Positions 18,825-28,249 are shown, counted from the stretch's first letter. The stretch is 64,000 nt of DNA from Bin55 sp965220235 (GCA_965220235.1 OZ244815.1:2108001-2172000), one strand, 5' to 3'. Program-made: numbers and translations. The notes: a model not told the origin generated them from the letters alone.

Positions 18825-21155
18825 CTACCCACTCCCGTCTCTTATAGAACGTTCTAGCACGCAGCCGATTGTCTCGTTGGCAAACAGCTCTTCAATTCGA
18901 CCCGCCGAATAACCTAATTCTTGAAGTATCACTTCCGAGTGTTCTCCTAATCGAGGTGGCGGAAGATCTGCAGTCAGTGCCGAGGACGAAAACCGCCACG
19001 CAAAGCCGCTATGCATTACATCACGAAGATCCGGATGGGATTGTTTTTGAAACCAATTCCGGTGGGCGAACTCTGGATGGCTGAGGATCTCTAGACTATC
19101 TACGACGGGTACAGCAGGCACTCCAACAGCACGCAACGCCCCGGCCGCATCTTCCCTCGTTTGGTTACGTGTCCACGAGGTCAACAGTTCCTCTACCTTA
19201 TCTGGATGATTCAATCGTTCGGATCTAGTGTCGAACTCCTCTGAATCGAATTCGATCACAGACTTGATGCAGCGCCATTCGTCGTCCGTTCGACAAGCAA
19301 CTGCGAGCCAACGATCTGGCTCGATCGTAGGAAAAACCCCATGGGGCGCGAAATCAGGATGCCGATTGCCGAAACGAACGAGTGGTAGATTCAGGCTTGC
19401 AGCGAGGATCTCCTCTCCGATGTACGAGATCGCTGATTCAAGCATCGAACCCCGGACATTCTGTGCCTTGCCAGTTAGATCACGATTGATCACACCCATC
19501 AGCGTACACGCTGCCATCTGCAATCCCGTAAACGCGTCAGTTTGATAAAAACCCATGACCATCGGATCACCCTCACGATAACCGAATAACGCATCCCAAC
19601 CAGCCATCGCTTCGATGGTTGCGCCGTTCGCCCGGAAGTCCCGATATGGTCCCTCCTCACCGTATCCAGACCAACACACGTAAACAATGTCAGACTTAAC
19701 GCCACGCAATGAATCGAAATCTAATCCAAACTTGCGCATCACACGTGGCGTGAAATTGCTCATCACGACGTCCGCACTCGCGATAAGGTCCTTCGCCACG
19801 GTGACGCCATCAGCGTCATTTAAATCGATCGCGATTTCCCGTTTGTTTCGGTTCGTGCTGTTGAAATTTGGGCTGACGTTGCAGACGTGTGCATTCGAAT
19901 TACGCACGAAACCATCAGGGAGAACGCCACGCCAATTCCGCCACACATCAACTCGTTTGTGACTCTCAACTTTGATCACGTCGGCTCCAAGATCCGCCAG
20001 CATCATCGACGCGAAAGGACCGATCCATGCTTGCGTGAAGTCAACAATGCGAAGTGCTTCGAGTGGTCTTCTCCCTTGCTTCTTGGATCCCGACGTTAAA
20101 CGCTGACCCGTCCATTTACGCGCGTGTTCACGCTTAGCCAATCGAAGATCTGGTGACTGCAACGGCGTTATCTTTGCCGACAAACCTGGATACATCGAAT
20201 CACCGAGCGTCGAATCCGAATGCAGTTTGAGGAAACCAAGCGATTCGACTTGCTGATTGGTCAACAGATCACCTGGAGATTGAAAAAGCCCAAAGCGTGG
20301 GGCACCCCGATTCATCACGCCTTCGAAAACGCTCTCTGAATCAGCGTGGCTCGATTGATCCGCTAAGAAAGCGCTCAGTTCTTTTTGATTTCGACGTTTC
20401 TCTGGCGTACTTAGATTTTCCGGAATTCCCTCTTCGGCTACGTCGAGTTCTGCTAAAACCTGTGAGAACGTCAAAGGGTCAAGCAGATTCCCCGATATTC
20501 TGCCGCTACCGATTGGGTACAACCGGACGCCGGTCGCTGGTCCACCGTGACGTCCTTCGGCTTTTTCTAAATACTGTGACCGAACGAACGGAACCGTCGT
20601 TGTTAATGCATCCAATTGGGAGGTCTCAATCTGTTCGACCTCTCCAGTAGCGAGTCGCTTGATGATGGCAGCGAGCGTAGCAACACATGCGTGAACGCCA
20701 ACCACGTACGAAACGATATTAGCTGGCATTCTCGCTGGCTCTCGCTCAGGTTCCCCGTTACACACCAAGAACCCGCACGCTGCTTCAAGGAGGATTGGTG
20801 AACCTCCCATGCCGTCAAACGATCCATTCGAAGCGAAAGGTACAACGCGATGAAAAATAGTGTGCGGTCCAGGTTTGATGCCATGATCCGCTAGTTCAGC
20901 GAGCGTGTGATTGGTTACGATCACATCAGCGTCTAAGGCGAGTTCTGAGAGCCCGTCCGAGACCAGATATTTATTTACCGTGAGGTAACGCCACATAAGA
21001 GAGACGCCGTTCTTTCGCGGTGACCGACTCGGCAAATCCCCAACAAACGATTCGCCAACAACGACTTGAGCACCCCGCCGCGCCATTTGCAGACCACAGA
21101 ATGACAGCGCAGGATCATCTCCGAGTTCAAGAACGCGTAGGTGCTCAAAGGTCAT
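18825..21155 (-). CDS. Tandem CaiB/BaiF (family III) CoA-transferase fusion
   Basis: 776 residues made of two family III CoA-transferase units. The first (about 1-350) is diverged; it keeps a GFLVCNGEPEREP strand and an IETSQLDAL segment whose Asp may be the catalytic carboxylate. The second (about 360-750) is typical: RIVDFTQAWIGPFASMMLADLGADVIKVE, FNSTNRNKREIAIDL, SGYGEEGPY, then RGSMLESA, where Glu takes the catalytic Asp place. Family members swap CoA between acids through an enzyme-bound anhydride and fold as interlaced dimers, so a fused pair could act as a one-chain dimer. Which half is active is inference. Start is ATG at 21155; it stands divergent from the dioxygenase gene. Confidence 0.88.
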   Translation of the reverse strand: MTFEHLRVLELGDDPALSFCGLQMARRGAQVVVGESFVGDLPSRSPRKNGVSLMWRYLTVNKYLVSDGLSELALDADVIVTNHTLAELADHGIKPGPHTIFHRVVPFASNGSFDGMGGSPILLEAACGFLVCNGEPEREPARMPANIVSYVVGVHACVATLAAIIKRLATGEVEQIETSQLDALTTTVPFVRSQYLEKAEGRHGGPATGVRLYPIGSGRISGNLLDPLTFSQVLAELDVAEEGIPENLSTPEKRRNQKELSAFLADQSSHADSESVFEGVMNRGAPRFGLFQSPGDLLTNQQVESLGFLKLHSDSTLGDSMYPGLSAKITPLQSPDLRLAKREHARKWTGQRLTSGSKKQGRRPLEALRIVDFTQAWIGPFASMMLADLGADVIKVESHKRVDVWRNWRGVLPDGFVRNSNAHVCNVSPNFNSTNRNKREIAIDLNDADGVTVAKDLIASADVVMSNFTPRVMRKFGLDFDSLRGVKSDIVYVCWSGYGEEGPYRDFRANGATIEAMAGWDALFGYREGDPMVMGFYQTDAFTGLQMAACTLMGVINRDLTGKAQNVRGSMLESAISYIGEEILAASLNLPLVRFGNRHPDFAPHGVFPTIEPDRWLAVACRTDDEWRCIKSVIEFDSEEFDTRSERLNHPDKVEELLTSWTRNQTREDAAGALRAVGVPAVPVVDSLEILSHPEFAHRNWFQKQSHPDLRDVMHSGFAWRFSSSALTADLPPPRLGEHSEVILQELGYSAGRIEELFANETIGCVLERSIRDGSG

Positions 21156-21319
21156 GGCATCGAAGTGTGTCTTGTGAAACTAGCTTAGGTTGTATACATG
21201 GATTACTTCGCTGAATGGTACGGTTGCCGAAATGTCCAGAAAAACCACGAGCGAGGCGCTAAGTGTTCATTTGCACTGCGCATAGCATTCCCTGACTAAA
21301 CCACTACTTTCCGAAAATC

Positions 21320-22558
21320 ATGCCTCGACGAGAATTGCCAAAACGTACAGGTCTACCCATCCCGATTAGTGAACGATTCGAGTTTGTCAGCGAAAAGTGG
21401 ATCGATGCTGCTCGCACATTTCTTCAAGAGAAACTCGAAGCATGTTGTGGCGAGCCACCTTCAGGTCGCTTTGCTGCGGTCGAGACATATACAGATGCAC
21501 CACCTCACCTAAAGTGTCCCAACAACGTCGCGACGGTTCACATCGTGATCGAAGACGGGAAACTTGACGTCGGTTACGGCGAGGTAGTCAATCCCACGTT
21601 TCACGTTAAAGGCGACTACAACCGCTCCCTCGTCATTGGTGCTTCAGTCTACGAGCAACTTCCTGAACGAAGAGAACGCATTCAACGCGAGTTACACCAC
21701 CGCCATGGCGCTGTGCTCGAACTGACTGGTTCTGGATTTGAAGGTGTCAATCCTGAATTGCTCAAGTTACTCGCTGGACTACACGATCATCTTGCCAAGC
21801 GAACCGTATGCAACCCGAACATCCAGCACAAGCTACAACATCTAGATGTCGAGATCCGCGCGCAAGAAATCGAGCAGAACGGCTACACGGTATTTAAGAA
21901 CGCAATCACTGAAGACTTCGTCGACGAGCTCAATGATGATCTCGACCGACTCATCGCAGAGAACCGACGAGGTAAGGCTGCGGCAATGCTCCTTTCACGA
22001 GGACCACTCTGGGAAGAGGTTGCAACTCACCCACAGATTCATGCAGTCGCGCAGCATCTTCTCGGCGCAGACTGCAATCTAGGTCAATCAATTGCCTTCA
22101 GAAAACCAAAAGGTGTGGATACGCATCAAATACACAATGACCCGCCGCATCCTTACACAGGCGAGCTCCTTTGCAACGTAACGACCGTGTGGGCGTTAAG
22201 CGAATTTGATGAAGATGCGGGACCAACCATTGTCGTTCCTGGTAGTCACAAAGAGAACCGTCCACCCGACCAGGATGCGAAATCACGCGCCGTGAAATTG
22301 ACTATGCCTAAAGGTTCCGTCGCGATGTGGCACGGGTCGCTCTGGCATGGCGCAGCGATTCGAGAGCGAGATGGTGAGCGGACCTCACTTCACAACACGT
22401 ATCTGCGCAATTGGGTGCGTACGTGGGATAACTATCTAGAAATCGATCCTGCGATTCTAGAGCGCAACTCACCTGCGCTAACCACGCTTACCGGCATTGA
22501 CGGCTTGTTCGGTAAGAACACGTACGAAGGCATCGATTTCAGACGCTTGACCGCATAG
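21320..22558 (+). CDS. Phytanoyl-CoA dioxygenase-family enzyme with N-terminal SCP2-like domain
   Basis: 412 residues, longer than the usual ~250-300. The C-terminal two-thirds (about 185-400) is a PhyH-type Fe(II)/2-oxoglutarate oxygenase: iron ligands H272-x-D274 in IHNDPPHP and H343 in SLWHGA, and R354 for the oxoglutarate carboxylate. The first ~165 residues are a separate domain (VATVHIVIEDGKLDVGYGEV, a VKGDYN segment, then YEQLPERRERI) that looks SCP2-like, a fold that binds lipids or acyl-CoA; this part is inference. Predicted role: hydroxylation of a lipid or acyl-CoA carbon next to the carboxyl, which unblocks branched chains. Start ATG at 21320. A short hairpin overlaps its stop. 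Confidence 0.85.
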   Translation: MPRRELPKRTGLPIPISERFEFVSEKWIDAARTFLQEKLEACCGEPPSGRFAAVETYTDAPPHLKCPNNVATVHIVIEDGKLDVGYGEVVNPTFHVKGDYNRSLVIGASVYEQLPERRERIQRELHHRHGAVLELTGSGFEGVNPELLKLLAGLHDHLAKRTVCNPNIQHKLQHLDVEIRAQEIEQNGYTVFKNAITEDFVDELNDDLDRLIAENRRGKAAAMLLSRGPLWEEVATHPQIHAVAQHLLGADCNLGQSIAFRKPKGVDTHQIHNDPPHPYTGELLCNVTTVWALSEFDEDAGPTIVVPGSHKENRPPDQDAKSRAVKLTMPKGSVAMWHGSLWHGAAIRERDGERTSLHNTYLRNWVRTWDNYLEIDPAILERNSPALTTLTGIDGLFGKNTYEGIDFRRLTA

Positions 22559-22566
22559 CTGCGGTC
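22549..22566. terminator. Candidate hairpin between convergent genes
   Basis: GACCGCA (22549-22555), a TAGC loop and TGCGGTC (22560-22566) form a perfect 7-bp stem over the stop of the dioxygenase gene, 4 bases before the end of the convergent GST gene. There is no T-tract on either side, so intrinsic termination is only possible, not shown. Confidence 0.3.
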
Positions 22567-22569
22567 TAG

Positions 22570-23334
22570 CTAGGTCGCAGCTTTAGCAGCTTCCTCGCGT
22601 GCCGCACGTACTTTTTCGTTTGTTTGATTGAACAAGAGATCGCGTCGAGCCTTCTCTTCTTCGTCTGTCAGTTTGCGCTTGCCTAGGTCCTGACCAACAC
22701 GGTATCCTCGTTCCAATGCCGGTCGGCCTCGTAATTGATAGGCCCAGCGTTTCACATTAGGAAACTCTTCCCACAGCTCTTCGCTGATCACTCGACTGAC
22801 CAGAAAAGCCCAGGGCCATGTGATGATATCGGCTATTGAGTATTCAGCACCTGCTAGGTATTCGTTAACTGCGAGTTGTGCATCCATGACTCCGCAAAGA
22901 CGATCAACTTCACCCACAAATCGCTTTTCGCCGTACTCTAATTGCTTGGGATCATCTGTGATGTTCTTCGCGTAGTTCTTGAAGTGATTCGCATTACCCA
23001 TCATCGGACCTAGGTTTGCCATTTGCCAATGCACCCACTGCATAACGCGAATGCGTTCGCGTGGCTCGGAAGGAAGGAACTTGCCTTCCTTGTCGCCTAA
23101 GTACTCAAGAATCGCGCCAGACTCGAACACACTGATCGGATCACCGCCATCGGCTGGTTCGTGATCGATGATTGCCGGCATGCGATTGTTGGGGCTGATT
23201 CGTAAGAACTCAGGTTTGAATTGGTCGCCACCACCAATATCGACCGGAATCAGGTTGTATTCCAACTCACATTCTTCAAGCATGATGCTTGCCTTCCAAC
23301 CATTGGGCGTGGGCCAGTAGTACAGATCGATCAC
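22570..23334 (-). CDS. Glutathione S-transferase-like protein (YfcG/YghU type)
   Basis: 254 residues. The N-terminal thioredoxin-like domain begins IDLYYWPTPNGWKASIMLEE; the NG after TP is the nu-class active-site feature that binds glutathione disulfide in YfcG. FESGAILEYL is the glutathione-binding ESxAI region, and SIADIITWPWAF is the C-terminal N-capping box. The end carries a charged helical tail. Relatives are disulfide-bond oxidoreductases rather than classic transferases. Start is GTG at 23334; it is divergent from the metallo-beta-lactamase-fold gene by 78 bases. Confidence 0.9.
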   Translation of the reverse strand: MIDLYYWPTPNGWKASIMLEECELEYNLIPVDIGGGDQFKPEFLRISPNNRMPAIIDHEPADGGDPISVFESGAILEYLGDKEGKFLPSEPRERIRVMQWVHWQMANLGPMMGNANHFKNYAKNITDDPKQLEYGEKRFVGEVDRLCGVMDAQLAVNEYLAGAEYSIADIITWPWAFLVSRVISEELWEEFPNVKRWAYQLRGRPALERGYRVGQDLGKRKLTDEEEKARRDLLFNQTNEKVRAAREEAAKAAT

Positions 23335-23412
23335 GACGGTTTCCGATTCAATTGCGGCTGCGTATATTAGTTTCGTATCGTTGTTTGCAATCAGACAGGA
23401 TCGACCTACGCA

Positions 23413-24048
23413 ATGATCGAATGTACGCCTAGCATCTACAAAATCGAACCAACCAAAATCACTCCGAGTAAATACATCAGTTTCTTCGCTTTACGCGACG
23501 ACGGCAATCTCTTGTTTCCATGTGTCTCAAGTTCAAGCACCTTTGAGTCATCATGGGAACAAATCAATGAACTTGGCGGAGTTTCCAAGCAGCTACTTGG
23601 AGATATGCACTTCGCAACCAAGCACAACGACCAACTTTTTGATGAGTTTGGCGCACCGACATGCTGCAGCGTTTTGGAAGAGCCTGACGTTAGACGTAAA
23701 GTTCAAAACGTTGAAGCATTCCCATTTGAACGACGCGAAATCGCACCCGGCGTTATTGCGATACCGACGCCCGGTCATCGACCAGGAGCTGTCAGTTATC
23801 TAGTCGAGATAGCCGGCTCGAACGTGTTGTTCGCCGGCGATTCGATCTGGCATGATCGCGAGAAGTGGATGGCATTGTCGAACAAGAAAAATCGCCCCAT
23901 AATGAAGGCGACCTTGGCTTCACTACGTGATGAGGATTTCTCGACGATATTCGTTAATAGTTCTGTTCAGAATCCGATCTTCAGTATTGATTTCGCGAAT
24001 GATGGTGCCAAAAATGACTTTCTCGACGAGCTAGCGACTGCACTATAA
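23413..24048 (+). CDS. Metallo-beta-lactamase-fold protein with a degenerate metal motif
   Basis: 211 residues. Strand-turn features of the MBL fold are visible: PGVIAIPTPGHRPGAVSYLVE, with the third-motif His, and VLFAGDSIWHD, with the bridging Asp. The first HxHxDH motif is not there; the matching stretch reads LGDMHFATKHNDQLFDEFGAP, where His and Asp residues are spaced differently. It may bind one metal or none. It is short at both ends compared with glyoxalase II-like enzymes. Start ATG at 23413. Role unknown; it neighbours a GST and CoA-ligases. Confidence 0.75.
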   Translation: MIECTPSIYKIEPTKITPSKYISFFALRDDGNLLFPCVSSSSTFESSWEQINELGGVSKQLLGDMHFATKHNDQLFDEFGAPTCCSVLEEPDVRRKVQNVEAFPFERREIAPGVIAIPTPGHRPGAVSYLVEIAGSNVLFAGDSIWHDREKWMALSNKKNRPIMKATLASLRDEDFSTIFVNSSVQNPIFSIDFANDGAKNDFLDELATAL

Positions 24049-24050
24049 GA

Positions 24051-24164
24051 CTAAGAAATAATTAGCAAATAGATCGTATAACCGGCGATCCCAAGAAATA
24101 CCACGAATACGACCACCAACGCGGCGAGCAACCAATGAAGGATTGATTTCGCAAGCTTCTTCAT
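24051..24164 (-). CDS. 37-residue single-helix membrane protein downstream of matB
   Basis: A short frame not longer than 38 codons: ATG at 24164, TAG at 24051-24053. It starts MKKLAKSILHWL and continues as one long hydrophobic helix (about 11-36) of V, L, F, I and A, with GIAGYT near the end. GAGGTGGTGA precedes the ATG and acts as a good ribosome site; the start is 13 bases after the matB stop. The positive N-terminus and helix predict an inner-membrane protein with the N-terminus inside. No family recognised. The ribosome site and composition argue for a real gene, but its size leaves doubt. Confidence 0.5.
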   Translation of the reverse strand: MKKLAKSILHWLLAALVVVFVVFLGIAGYTIYLLIIS

Positions 24165-24176
24165 CGAGTCACCACC

Positions 24177-25694
24177 TCAAGCTGCCGACTCGTTCTGATT
24201 GAACACTGCTCTAAATCGCTCGCGCAGTGCGTTCTTTTGAATCTTTCCCATCGCGTTGCGTGGCAACTCTGCAACCGTTTCAACCCTTTGTGGTTGTTTG
24301 AAACCGGCTAGTACGTCTTTCAACTGAGCTCTCACCGATTGAGTTTCAATCGTGCGCTCTGAGGAGGAAACAACAACAGCAACCACGCCTTCGCCAAAAT
24401 CCGGGTGCGGGGCGCCGATCACAGCAACATCTGCTATATCGGGTAGTTCGCCGATCGCGGTTTCCACTTCTGCGGGGTACACGTTTAACCCGCCACTTAT
24501 TACTACGTCCTTCTCACGCCCTACAATGGAAACACGTCCGTCTTCGTCCTGAACGCCCATATCGCCCGTAATGAAGTAACCATCGCTACGGAATTCTTCC
24601 GCCGTCTTCTCAGGCATTTCCCAATAGCCTTTGAATACGTTGGGGCCTTTCAGTTCGATTCCACCTACCTCACCTGTTGCCAGTTCCGCACCTTGTTCAT
24701 CCGCAATTCGAAGCGAAACGCCGGGTAATGGAAATCCAACCGTTCCTGCTTTCCGTTCGCCGTTGAGAGGGTTTGAGGTGTTCATGAGCGTCTCACTCAT
24801 GCCATACCGCTCAAGGATTGTCATCCCCGTTCGTTGCGAGAACTCACGGAACGTCTGTTCCGTCAATGGCGCAGACCCGGAAATGAACAAGCGTATATTG
24901 CTGACCGTATCTTCACGGAAAGCCGTTTCTGCTAGAAGTCTCGTGTAAAACGTTGGCACGCCCATGAGAACCGTCGCGTTTGGGAACTCGCGCAGCACAT
25001 TTTGGACGTCAAAGCGCTGTTGAAAAATCATCGAACTGCCGCTCAGCAGTACACAGTGAATTGCCACAAATAGGCCGTGTACGTGGTAAATAGGTAACGC
25101 ATGTAGTAATACGTCGTCTTTACTGAATCCCCATACGTCGTTTAACGTGAGTGCGTTGCTCATTAGATTGCTATGAGTAAGCATCGCGCCTTTTGAGCGA
25201 CCCGTCGTACCAGACGTGTAGAGGATCGCCGCGACGTCATCTCCGTCTCGTTTTGCGGCACCCATATGCGCTGTTGAGACACGTTTCGCAGCTTCATCAA
25301 GAGAACCGGTGCCATCCGCCTTAAGGGTAAGTTGGATGAGCTGTTGGCTGGACTCAAACTCAATCGGAGTCGATCCAACATACAGTCTCGGCTTAGCGTT
25401 ATCAAGAAAGTAAGCTAGCTCGCTCGACGTATACGAAGTGTTAAGCGGTACGTAAACAGCACCGATCTGAAGGCATGCGATGTACAGGGACAACGTAAGA
25501 GGTGTCTTTTCGCAATGTGCGACAACCCGATCACCAACATTAACTCCGCAGGTCTGAAGAACAGCCGCCACTCTGTGTACTTGATCGAACAGCTGTTCGT
25601 AATTTATCGATTCACCGTTCTCGAGCAGTAAACAAGCTTTGTCTGGATTTGCTTGAGCGATCTGAACTAACGCGCTGTATAAATTCTCACTCAA
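24177..25694 (-). CDS. matB: Malonyl-CoA synthetase (MatB-type acyl-CoA ligase)
   Basis: 505-residue adenylating enzyme that turns malonate or methylmalonate, ATP and CoA into the CoA ester. AMP-loop YTSGTTGRSKG is at 159-169. Stretches HALPIYHVHGLF, VLMGVPTFYTRLL, ERYGMSET, NTSNPLNGER and GPNVFKGYWEMPEKT follow the MatB pattern closely, including an Arg near the dicarboxylate pocket. The C-terminal lysine for adenylation lies in GKIQKN. Start is TTG at 25694, followed by AGTGAG. It could supply malonyl-CoA without acetyl-CoA carboxylase, or let malonate serve as food. A tiny membrane-protein gene follows on the same transcript. Confidence 0.92.
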   Translation of the reverse strand: MSENLYSALVQIAQANPDKACLLLENGESINYEQLFDQVHRVAAVLQTCGVNVGDRVVAHCEKTPLTLSLYIACLQIGAVYVPLNTSYTSSELAYFLDNAKPRLYVGSTPIEFESSQQLIQLTLKADGTGSLDEAAKRVSTAHMGAAKRDGDDVAAILYTSGTTGRSKGAMLTHSNLMSNALTLNDVWGFSKDDVLLHALPIYHVHGLFVAIHCVLLSGSSMIFQQRFDVQNVLREFPNATVLMGVPTFYTRLLAETAFREDTVSNIRLFISGSAPLTEQTFREFSQRTGMTILERYGMSETLMNTSNPLNGERKAGTVGFPLPGVSLRIADEQGAELATGEVGGIELKGPNVFKGYWEMPEKTAEEFRSDGYFITGDMGVQDEDGRVSIVGREKDVVISGGLNVYPAEVETAIGELPDIADVAVIGAPHPDFGEGVVAVVVSSSERTIETQSVRAQLKDVLAGFKQPQRVETVAELPRNAMGKIQKNALRERFRAVFNQNESAA

Positions 25695-25825
25695 AACTGC
25701 ATTGGAACATGTTCAAAGGCGTCACTAGTTTACGCACGGGCAAAAGCGTGGCACATGTTAGAGTGTTTCAAAATGCAACCGAATCAATATCTTAGCGGTA
25801 TTTCTTCCGAATTGAGCAAACCATC

Positions 25826-27739
25826 TTGAGGAGTGAATCGCCACTTTGGCAACCGGCAGCTAACGTCGTTGCGGATTCAAATCTAGCAACATTCGCAAGA
25901 GAATTCGAATTGCCGCTGCGCTACCCAGATCTCTATCAATGGTCCATTCAAAACCGTGAAACATTCTGGCGTGCTGTCTGGGAGTTTGTTGGGGTTGTTG
26001 GTTCCCCAGGTGCGTCGACGTTAACGGAAACCAAACCGTTTGCCGACAGTGCTTGGTTCGAAGACGCGAGGCTCAATTTCGCAGAAAACCTGCTCAAGCA
26101 TGACGACAACCAAACGGCTCTGATCGAGATCAACGAGAGCGGGACTCGCAGGGAACTGACATTTCATCAGCTGCGTGATCGCGTTGCTGCATTTGCACAT
26201 GAGTTGAAGCATCTCGGCATATCGAGAAACGACCGGGTCGCTGCTTGGTTACCAAATAACGCTGATACGGTTGTAGCGATGTTGGCAACAGCGAGTATTG
26301 GAGCGATTTGGTCTTCGTGCTCCCCTGATTTTGGCGTCGAAGGAGCCGCGGATCGTTTAGGTCAAATCGAACCGAAGCTGCTATTAACCACCGACCAATA
26401 CCAGTACAACGGGCGCACTTATGACGTTTCGGCGAATGTTCCAAAACTCACTAGTCGTTTAACGAGCATCAAGCACCACTTATGCCGATCCGACGATCCT
26501 AAATCATGTGACTTCCAACGTATCTATGAGAACCGAGTGGATGCGTTGACGTTCGAACCTTTGCCGTTCAATCACCCGCTTTACATCATGTTCTCTTCAG
26601 GAACCACGGGTGTTCCTAAGTGCATCGTTCATGGCGCTGGTGGTACTTTGCTTCAACACGTCAAAGAACACCAATTGCAGACTGATCTAACCCGAGACGA
26701 TGTGCTCTTTTTCTTCACTACTACCGGCTGGATGATGTGGAACTGGCTTATCTCAGGATTGGCTACAGGTTGCACGCTTGTACTCTACGACGGTTCACCT
26801 TTTTTTCCGCGACGCGACACCCTCATTAATCTGATTGATAGCGAGCGAATCTCCGCGTTTGGAGTCGGTGCCAAGTACATATCAAGCATTGAAAAAGTGC
26901 AAGTAAAACCACGCGAGACACATGAACTAAGTTCCTTACGCACCATTCTCACAACGGGCTCTCCACTCTCGCACGAATCGTTTGATTACGTCTATCGTGA
27001 CTTTAAGAAGGACGTATGGCTTGCGTCCATTTCAGGAGGAACGGACCTCATATCTTGTTTCGTCCTAGGCAATCCGCTCTCTAACGTCTATCGTGGAGAA
27101 ATCCAAGGTCCTGGATTAGGTATGGCGACCGCGGTCTATGACGATCGTGGCCAGTCCATTCTCGATCAAAAAGGCGAGCTAGTCTGCACAAAGTCGTTCC
27201 CTAGCGCACCCATTGGGTTTTGGAACGACACCAAAGGGTCGCGCTATCACGACGCCTATTTCGCTCGATTTGAGAATATCTGGGCGCATGGAGATTTCGC
27301 CGAGATCAACTCGGCGACCGGCGGGTACGTCATACATGGACGTAGCGATGCAGTGCTGAATCCAGGCGGAGTTCGTATCGGCACGGCAGAAATCTACCGA
27401 CAGCTAGAAGGATTCGAAGAAGTAGCCGATGCTGTCTGCGTTAGTCAAGAATGGGCTGACGATACGCGCATCGTGTTATTTGTGGTCCTAACGGAAGGCT
27501 TGCGTTTGAATAAGCACATACGCAAGGCCATTCGATCCGCGATTCGCACCAACGCATCGCCACGTCATGTCCCAGCAAAGATCGAGCAAGTGGCTGATGT
27601 CCCTCGAACGCGATCGGGCAAAATCGCAGAACTGGCGGTCCGTGAAATCATCCACGGTCGAGAAGTGAAGAACACAACAGCACTTGAAAACCCCGAGTGC
27701 TTAGAGCAATTCATAGGACATGAAGCACTAAAGACTTGA
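25826..27739 (+). CDS. aacS: Acetoacetyl-CoA synthetase
   Basis: 637-residue ligase, the normal AacS length. It activates acetoacetate (ATP to AMP) to acetoacetyl-CoA. Marks: SIGAIWSSCSPDFG, the AMP-loop FSSGTTGVPKCIVHGAGG, TTTGWMMWNW, SISGGTDLISCF, the HGDF turn, and PRTRSGKIAE with the C-terminal catalytic lysine. The only in-frame start near the N-terminus is a TTG at 25826, with no strong ribosome site, so the true start may differ by a few codons. It stands divergent from matB, 131 bases apart. Use: salvage of ketone bodies or products of Leu/fatty-acid breakdown. Confidence 0.93.
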   Translation: MRSESPLWQPAANVVADSNLATFAREFELPLRYPDLYQWSIQNRETFWRAVWEFVGVVGSPGASTLTETKPFADSAWFEDARLNFAENLLKHDDNQTALIEINESGTRRELTFHQLRDRVAAFAHELKHLGISRNDRVAAWLPNNADTVVAMLATASIGAIWSSCSPDFGVEGAADRLGQIEPKLLLTTDQYQYNGRTYDVSANVPKLTSRLTSIKHHLCRSDDPKSCDFQRIYENRVDALTFEPLPFNHPLYIMFSSGTTGVPKCIVHGAGGTLLQHVKEHQLQTDLTRDDVLFFFTTTGWMMWNWLISGLATGCTLVLYDGSPFFPRRDTLINLIDSERISAFGVGAKYISSIEKVQVKPRETHELSSLRTILTTGSPLSHESFDYVYRDFKKDVWLASISGGTDLISCFVLGNPLSNVYRGEIQGPGLGMATAVYDDRGQSILDQKGELVCTKSFPSAPIGFWNDTKGSRYHDAYFARFENIWAHGDFAEINSATGGYVIHGRSDAVLNPGGVRIGTAEIYRQLEGFEEVADAVCVSQEWADDTRIVLFVVLTEGLRLNKHIRKAIRSAIRTNASPRHVPAKIEQVADVPRTRSGKIAELAVREIIHGREVKNTTALENPECLEQFIGHEALKT

Positions 27740-27755
27740 CCGTATCGGTTGATCC

Positions 27756-28160
27756 CTATTTGCCAAATTCAACGAAAGACTGAGCGCCTAAAGGAACGAA
27801 CAAAATGCGCACAGGTCCTTCTACTACGCGACTCGTGTGACCTCTACCTTCTACGTCGTCCGGTAGGAACGCCTCACCGGGACCCCAGCGCCGGAATTCG
27901 CCGTCCGTTGTCCCAATCTCCCAAACACCTGTCAACACGATACAAAGCTGCCGTCGCGGCGCGTTGTGCCAATCCTGAAATGCACCTTCCGGGGCTTCAA
28001 AAACCTGAACACCAGACGAATCGAAACGAGCGCTAGTACGTAGAAGGTTTCCCCAGTTGTCTAAGTTCTCGTTCTCGATGAATATCTCAACTTCATCAAA
28101 GGCGGAACCACCGTCCGCTGTCTCAAAGAATCGAGTGACGCGCATCACTTTGTCGGACAT
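27756..28160 (-). CDS. Cupin-fold protein
   Basis: 134 residues forming a single small beta-barrel. The core runs from NAPRRQLCIVLTGVWEIGTTDGEF to GPGEAFLPDDVEGRGHTSRV, the usual two cupin motifs, but few of the standard metal histidines remain: one His before NAP and one in GRGHTS. It may act as a binding protein or a metal enzyme. Start ATG at 28160. It ends 16 bases from aacS in convergent orientation. No pathway can be assigned. Confidence 0.75.
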   Translation of the reverse strand: MSDKVMRVTRFFETADGGSAFDEVEIFIENENLDNWGNLLRTSARFDSSGVQVFEAPEGAFQDWHNAPRRQLCIVLTGVWEIGTTDGEFRRWGPGEAFLPDDVEGRGHTSRVVEGPVRILFVPLGAQSFVEFGK

Positions 28161-28249
28161 TTGCTCTATCGTTTAGCGCTAAAAAACTGTAAATCGGGTC
28201 GATCCCAATTCGCTGACTCAGGAACCGTCACTATCTTCGTCGCAGGGCA

